From the NCBI GenBank assembly GCA_022798035.1, contig JAAWLS010000088.1:1-8456 (forward strand): a stretch of DNA of 8,456 nt, given 5' to 3'. Each line of letters opens with the position of its first letter. The first letter of the stretch is position 1. Under the pieces are notes generated by a model, which saw only the letters and a program-made list of their open reading frames with translations, made no database searches and was not told the origin of the DNA. Both the position numbers and the translations under genes were made by a program. The DNA comes from Lachnospiraceae bacterium. Its GTDB lineage: Bacteria > Bacillota > Clostridia > Lachnospirales > Lachnospiraceae. Of this stretch, positions 5,065 through 8,456 are shown piece after piece.

Positions 5065-8000
5065 TCACTGTTTTTTCACCAAAAGCTCCCAGGTATCTCT
5101 CAGAATCTGCTCTGTAATTTCCAAACTGTTGTTTCCCTTCTGCCTGCTGCTGTGAGATTTCTGATACTCAAAATAAGGCGCCTTGGCATCCCGCACAAAC
5201 TGCAGAGTCCCCTGATATTTCTCTGTCATCTGAACGAGATTTGCGGGCTCAATTTCCGCATGGAAATAAAATATAAATTTAATTTTTTCTCCAAACTCTT
5301 TAATTTCAGTGTAATAGCAGTCATGTGCTTTGGCTTTTAGCTGTGCAATTGTCAGCAGATTTTCCACAGATTTCGGCGGCTCCCCAAATCGGTCAATCAG
5401 CTCTTCCAGCATTTCCTCTTTTTCTTCCTGATTCTCAATCACTGCAATCCGTTTGTAGATATCCAGTTTCTGAAATTCATTGGGGATATAGACGGGAGGA
5501 ATAAAAGCGTCCACTTCCAGCTCAATGGTAGTCTCAAAGGGTTCCTCGGAACCCTCCCCCTTCAGGGATTTTACCGCCTCATTCAGCATTTTACAGTACA
5601 AATCATACCCCACAGCCTCCATATGACCATGCTGCTGAGCGCCCAGAAGATTCCCGGCTCCGCGGATTTCCAAATCACGCATGGCAATCTTAAATCCGCT
5701 TCCCAGTTCTGTAAATTCTTTGATAGCCGACAGCCGTTTCTCCGCCACTTCCTTCAGCACCTTATTCCGGCGGTACATGAGGAAGGCGTAGGAAGTTCGA
5801 TTGGAACGGCCCACCCTTCCCCGCAGCTGATACAACTGAGACAGTCCCATGTTATCCGCGTCATGTATAATCATGGTATTGACATTAGAAATATCAAGTC
5901 CTGTTTCAATAATTGTTGTAGACACCAGCACATCAATCTCTCCATTGATAAACTGATACATGATATTCTCCAGTTCCCGTTCCCGCATCTGTCCGTGGGC
6001 AAAAGCCACATTGGCCTCCGGCACAAGCTGGGCCACCTTTGACGTCACCTCAGCAATTTGATTGACCCGGTTAAACACATAGTACACCTGGCCCTCTCTG
6101 GCCAGTTCCCGGTTGACTGCCTCCCGCACAATCTCCTCGTTGTATTCCATCACATAAGTCTGAATGGGCATACGGTCCATGGGCGGTTCCTCCAGCACAC
6201 TCATATCCCGAATTCCAATCAGGCTCATATGCAAAGTTCTGGGAATGGGGGTGGCAGTCAAGGTCAGGACATCCACATCTTTCTTCATCTGCTTGATTTT
6301 CTCTTTGTGAGTCACCCCAAACCGCTGTTCCTCGTCGATAATCAGCAGTCCCAAATCTTTAAATTCCACATCCTTAGACAGCACTCTGTGGGTGCCGATT
6401 ACAATATCCACCATGCCTTTTTTCAGGTCTTCCACCGTTTTTTTCATCTGGCTTCCGGTACAGAAACGACACATCAAGTCCACCCGCACCGGGAAATCCT
6501 TCATGCGTTGAACAAAATTATTGTAATGCTGCTGAGCCAATATGGTAGTGGGCACCAGGTACACCACCTGCTTGCCGTCCTGTACGGCCTTAAAAGCCGC
6601 GCGGATGGCAATCTCCGTCTTGCCGTATCCTACATCGCCGCAGACAAGCCTATCCATAATTTTTTTGCTCTCCATATCCCGCTTTGTAGCCTCAATGGCA
6701 AGCTCCTGGTCTTCTGTCTCTTCAAAGGGAAACAGTTCTTCAAATTCTTTCTGCCACACCGTATCAGCTCCATAGGCAAACCCGGACCTCTGCTGCCTTG
6801 CGGCATACAACTCCACCAGCTCTTTTGCAATCTCCTTGACTGCACCTTTTACCCGGCTGCGGGTCTTATTCCACTCAGGCCCGTCCAAGCGGTTGATTTT
6901 CGGTTTTTTGGCCTCTGCGCCTGCATATTTTTGAATGGCCTCTAACTGCGTGGCCAGCACATAGAGAGTGCTCCCTTTGTCGTACTCAATTTTGACATAA
7001 TCTTTTGCCGTTTTTTGAATCTCAACTTTCTCGATTCCCCGATAAATACCTACGCCGTACCGCTCATGCACCACATAATCTCCAATGCTCAAATCCGTAA
7101 AGCTCTGAATCTTCTCCCCTTCGTAAATTCTTCTCTTTTTCTTCCGCTTCTGTTCCCCTCCAAAAATATCGCTCTCCGTAATCACAATAAATTTGATATC
7201 CGGATATTCAAAACCTTTCTTCAGCTTTCCATAGGCGGCCATCACCTCTCCCGGCTGTATTGCATGGTCATAATTTTCACTATAGAAGCAGTTCAGCCCT
7301 TCCTGCTGTAAATCTTTTGCAAGATGTTCCGCACGGGTGCGGGAACCTGATAGAAGTATCACTTGATACTTCTGCTTCCGGTACTGCTGCAAATCTTTTA
7401 ACAGCAGTTCAAAACTGCGGTTATAAGAATTTACAGCTCTTGTGGAAACGGTATACCGATGCTGCGGCTCCGGCTGGCCGATTTTCATATCCAGTGTGGT
7501 AAGAGCCACACATTTCTGTCTCTGAATTTTGGCAAACACTTCTTCCCCGGAATACAAAGCGTCCATTTGGCCCGGCAGAAGATAGCCTTTTTCCAGACGA
7601 TGCGCCATGCTCTCCGTAAATTCCTGCTGGATTACTCTGCCTTTTTCCGCCAGGCGGGCAGGTTCATCCAGAAATAAAATCGTGTGTTCCCAGTCAAAAT
7701 AATCTAAAAACGATACGGTCGTTTCCAAAAAATAGGTGAGATAACTGTCGGCACTGCTGCTTTGGCCCAGCTCTGTCAGTTCCTCCGTCAAAGCGTCCGC
7801 CGCCGCCTTCACCCGGTGGGCTTCCTCCGTTTTCATCCCCTTACGAAACGTCTCATACAGCTCTTCCGCCTCACTCTTCAGTTTTTCCAGGCCGCGCTCC
7901 ATCATCTCCGGAAACAGCACCATCTCGCTGGCCGGATAAATGCGCACCTGTTCCAGATTTTCAATAGAACGCTGGCTCTCCGCCTCAAATCTGCGGATAG

Positions 8001-8456
8001 AATCAATCTCATCTCCCCACAATTCGATTCGGTAAGGATTCTCCTCCGTCAGTGGAAAAATATCCAGAATTCCGCCCCGGACTGCAAACTGTCCGGCAAG
8101 TTCTGCCTGGTAATTCCGCTCATATCCCATCTGTATCAGACGTTTTTTTACACTTTCTATCTCCAGTGTATCTCCCACTCTGTATTCCAAAACTGCCTTT
8201 TTGATGTGTTCCAAAGGCACAACTTTATCCATCAACCCGTCAAAGCTGGTGATTACCGTCACCTGCTCCTGTTCCAGAATTGATTTTATCACGGAAAGCC
8301 GTTCTCCCGTCAGCAGATTTCCACGAATATCCGACTGATAGAACAGCACGTCCTTTGCAGGATAATACACCGCTTGTCTGTCAAAAAAGCGGTAATTTTC
8401 GTACAGTTCTTTTGCCTTCTGCTCCTGGAAGGTTACAATCAGACAGCTTTCTCCCT
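5065..8456 (-). CDS. mfd: Transcription-repair coupling factor Mfd, 5' end cut by window edge
   Basis: Mfd displaces RNA polymerase stalled at DNA damage and recruits UvrA for nucleotide excision repair. The frame is open to the right edge, so about 1,129 residues are visible of roughly 1,170 usual; the true start lies outside. In order: the UvrB-like N-terminal module (GQFAVRGGILDIFP near 8100-8060); the CarD-like polymerase-interacting domain (SIGDYVVHERYGVGIYRG around 7085-7035); RLDGPEW near 6885; Walker A GDVGYGKT (6616-6639); DEEQRFG (about 6336-6316); TATPIPRT (about 6260-6237); and the second helicase lobe with STTIIETGLD and QLRGRVGRS followed by the translocation motif region. The C-terminal D7 domain includes FIPPVYIPNEFQKLDIYKR. 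One oddity is CRFC where the family usually has SRFR, in the first helicase lobe. GTG at 8370 is internal, not the start. The identity is certain. Confidence 0.98.
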   Translation of the reverse strand, partial: GESCLIVTFQEQKAKELYENYRFFDRQAVYYPAKDVLFYQSDIRGNLLTGERLSVIKSILEQEQVTVITSFDGLMDKVVPLEHIKKAVLEYRVGDTLEIESVKKRLIQMGYERNYQAELAGQFAVRGGILDIFPLTEENPYRIELWGDEIDSIRRFEAESQRSIENLEQVRIYPASEMVLFPEMMERGLEKLKSEAEELYETFRKGMKTEEAHRVKAAADALTEELTELGQSSSADSYLTYFLETTVSFLDYFDWEHTILFLDEPARLAEKGRVIQQEFTESMAHRLEKGYLLPGQMDALYSGEEVFAKIQRQKCVALTTLDMKIGQPEPQHRYTVSTRAVNSYNRSFELLLKDLQQYRKQKYQVILLSGSRTRAEHLAKDLQQEGLNCFYSENYDHAIQPGEVMAAYGKLKKGFEYPDIKFIVITESDIFGGEQKRKKKRRIYEGEKIQSFTDLSIGDYVVHERYGVGIYRGIEKVEIQKTAKDYVKIEYDKGSTLYVLATQLEAIQKYAGAEAKKPKINRLDGPEWNKTRSRVKGAVKEIAKELVELYAARQQRSGFAYGADTVWQKEFEELFPFEETEDQELAIEATKRDMESKKIMDRLVCGDVGYGKTEIAIRAAFKAVQDGKQVVYLVPTTILAQQHYNNFVQRMKDFPVRVDLMCRFCTGSQMKKTVEDLKKGMVDIVIGTHRVLSKDVEFKDLGLLIIDEEQRFGVTHKEKIKQMKKDVDVLTLTATPIPRTLHMSLIGIRDMSVLEEPPMDRMPIQTYVMEYNEEIVREAVNRELAREGQVYYVFNRVNQIAEVTSKVAQLVPEANVAFAHGQMRERELENIMYQFINGEIDVLVSTTIIETGLDISNVNTMIIHDADNMGLSQLYQLRGRVGRSNRTSYAFLMYRRNKVLKEVAEKRLSAIKEFTELGSGFKIAMRDLEIRGAGNLLGAQQHGHMEAVGYDLYCKMLNEAVKSLKGEGSEEPFETTIELEVDAFIPPVYIPNEFQKLDIYKRIAVIENQEEKEEMLEELIDRFGEPPKSVENLLTIAQLKAKAHDCYYTEIKEFGEKIKFIFYFHAEIEPANLVQMTEKYQGTLQFVRDAKAPYFEYQKSHSSRQKGNNSLEITEQILRDTWELLVKKQ

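Noticed and set aside
6058..6945. A 295-codon plus-strand open frame, plus several others between 5600 and 8300.
   Set aside because: All are antisense to mfd, whose helicase motifs are unmistakable. They have no recognisable domains and their composition is what antisense reading produces.
8368..8370. GTG at 8370 as the start of mfd.
   Set aside because: The frame stays open to the window edge, and the preceding codons encode typical Mfd N-terminal residues (CLIVTFQEQKAKELY), so the start is outside the window.

Overview
The window looks like chromosomal DNA of an anaerobic Firmicute, most likely a Clostridia/Lachnospiraceae relative. The evidence is a moderate-to-low G+C content, strong AGGAGG-type ribosome binding sites, a Mfd of the Firmicutes type (DEEQRFG in the helicase), an acidic PrsA/SurA-like lipoprotein, and an ApbE / NusG-domain-II / Gx-transporter gene trio typical of that group. 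This placement is inferred from sequence character, because no database search was possible. All six genes lie on the minus strand, so the window reads from right to left.

Layout in order of transcription. (1) mfd, the transcription-repair coupling factor, enters from the right edge without its first few dozen codons and stops at 5065. (2) A good sigma-A-type promoter sits about 16 bp past the mfd stop. It drives a short leader with a hairpin and then a lipoprotein of the SurA/PrsA foldase class (3691-4929), which has a degenerate rotamase domain and an acidic tail containing a perfect 48-bp tandem duplication. (3) A region of about 240 bp (3448-3690) holds a terminator-like hairpin and, directly after it, a long AT-rich inverted repeat. 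(4) Next is a tightly packed three-gene operon: apbE-like FAD:protein FMN transferase (2392-3447), a membrane-anchored NusG-domain-II protein (2031-2405, overlapping apbE by 14 bp) and a small Gx/Hpre_diP_synt_I-family membrane protein (1520-2017, 13 bp gap). (5) A 224-bp gap (1296-1519) carries a candidate promoter and a very stable hairpin. (6) A Na/Pi-cotransporter-family membrane protein with a PhoU-like tail (start at 1295) runs off the left edge.

How the genes fit together: mfd is a housekeeping repair gene. The foldase lipoprotein and the apbE operon both act at the outer face of the membrane. The apbE/NusG-II/Gx trio resembles, from memory, part of the flavin-based extracellular electron transfer locus of Listeria (fmnB, eetA, eetB), so covalent flavinylation of a surface protein is the likely theme. 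No flavoprotein acceptor with a canonical FMN_bind domain lies in the window.

There are no tRNA, rRNA, CRISPR, insertion sequence or phage features. No gene-free stretch exceeds 300 bases. The plus strand appears to carry no genes: its open frames are all antisense to the six genes. I do not see a clearly new multi-gene system. The most unusual points are the altered second phosphate-binding motif of the Na/Pi transporter, the foldase without parvulin catalytic histidines, and the overlapping inverted repeats upstream of apbE.
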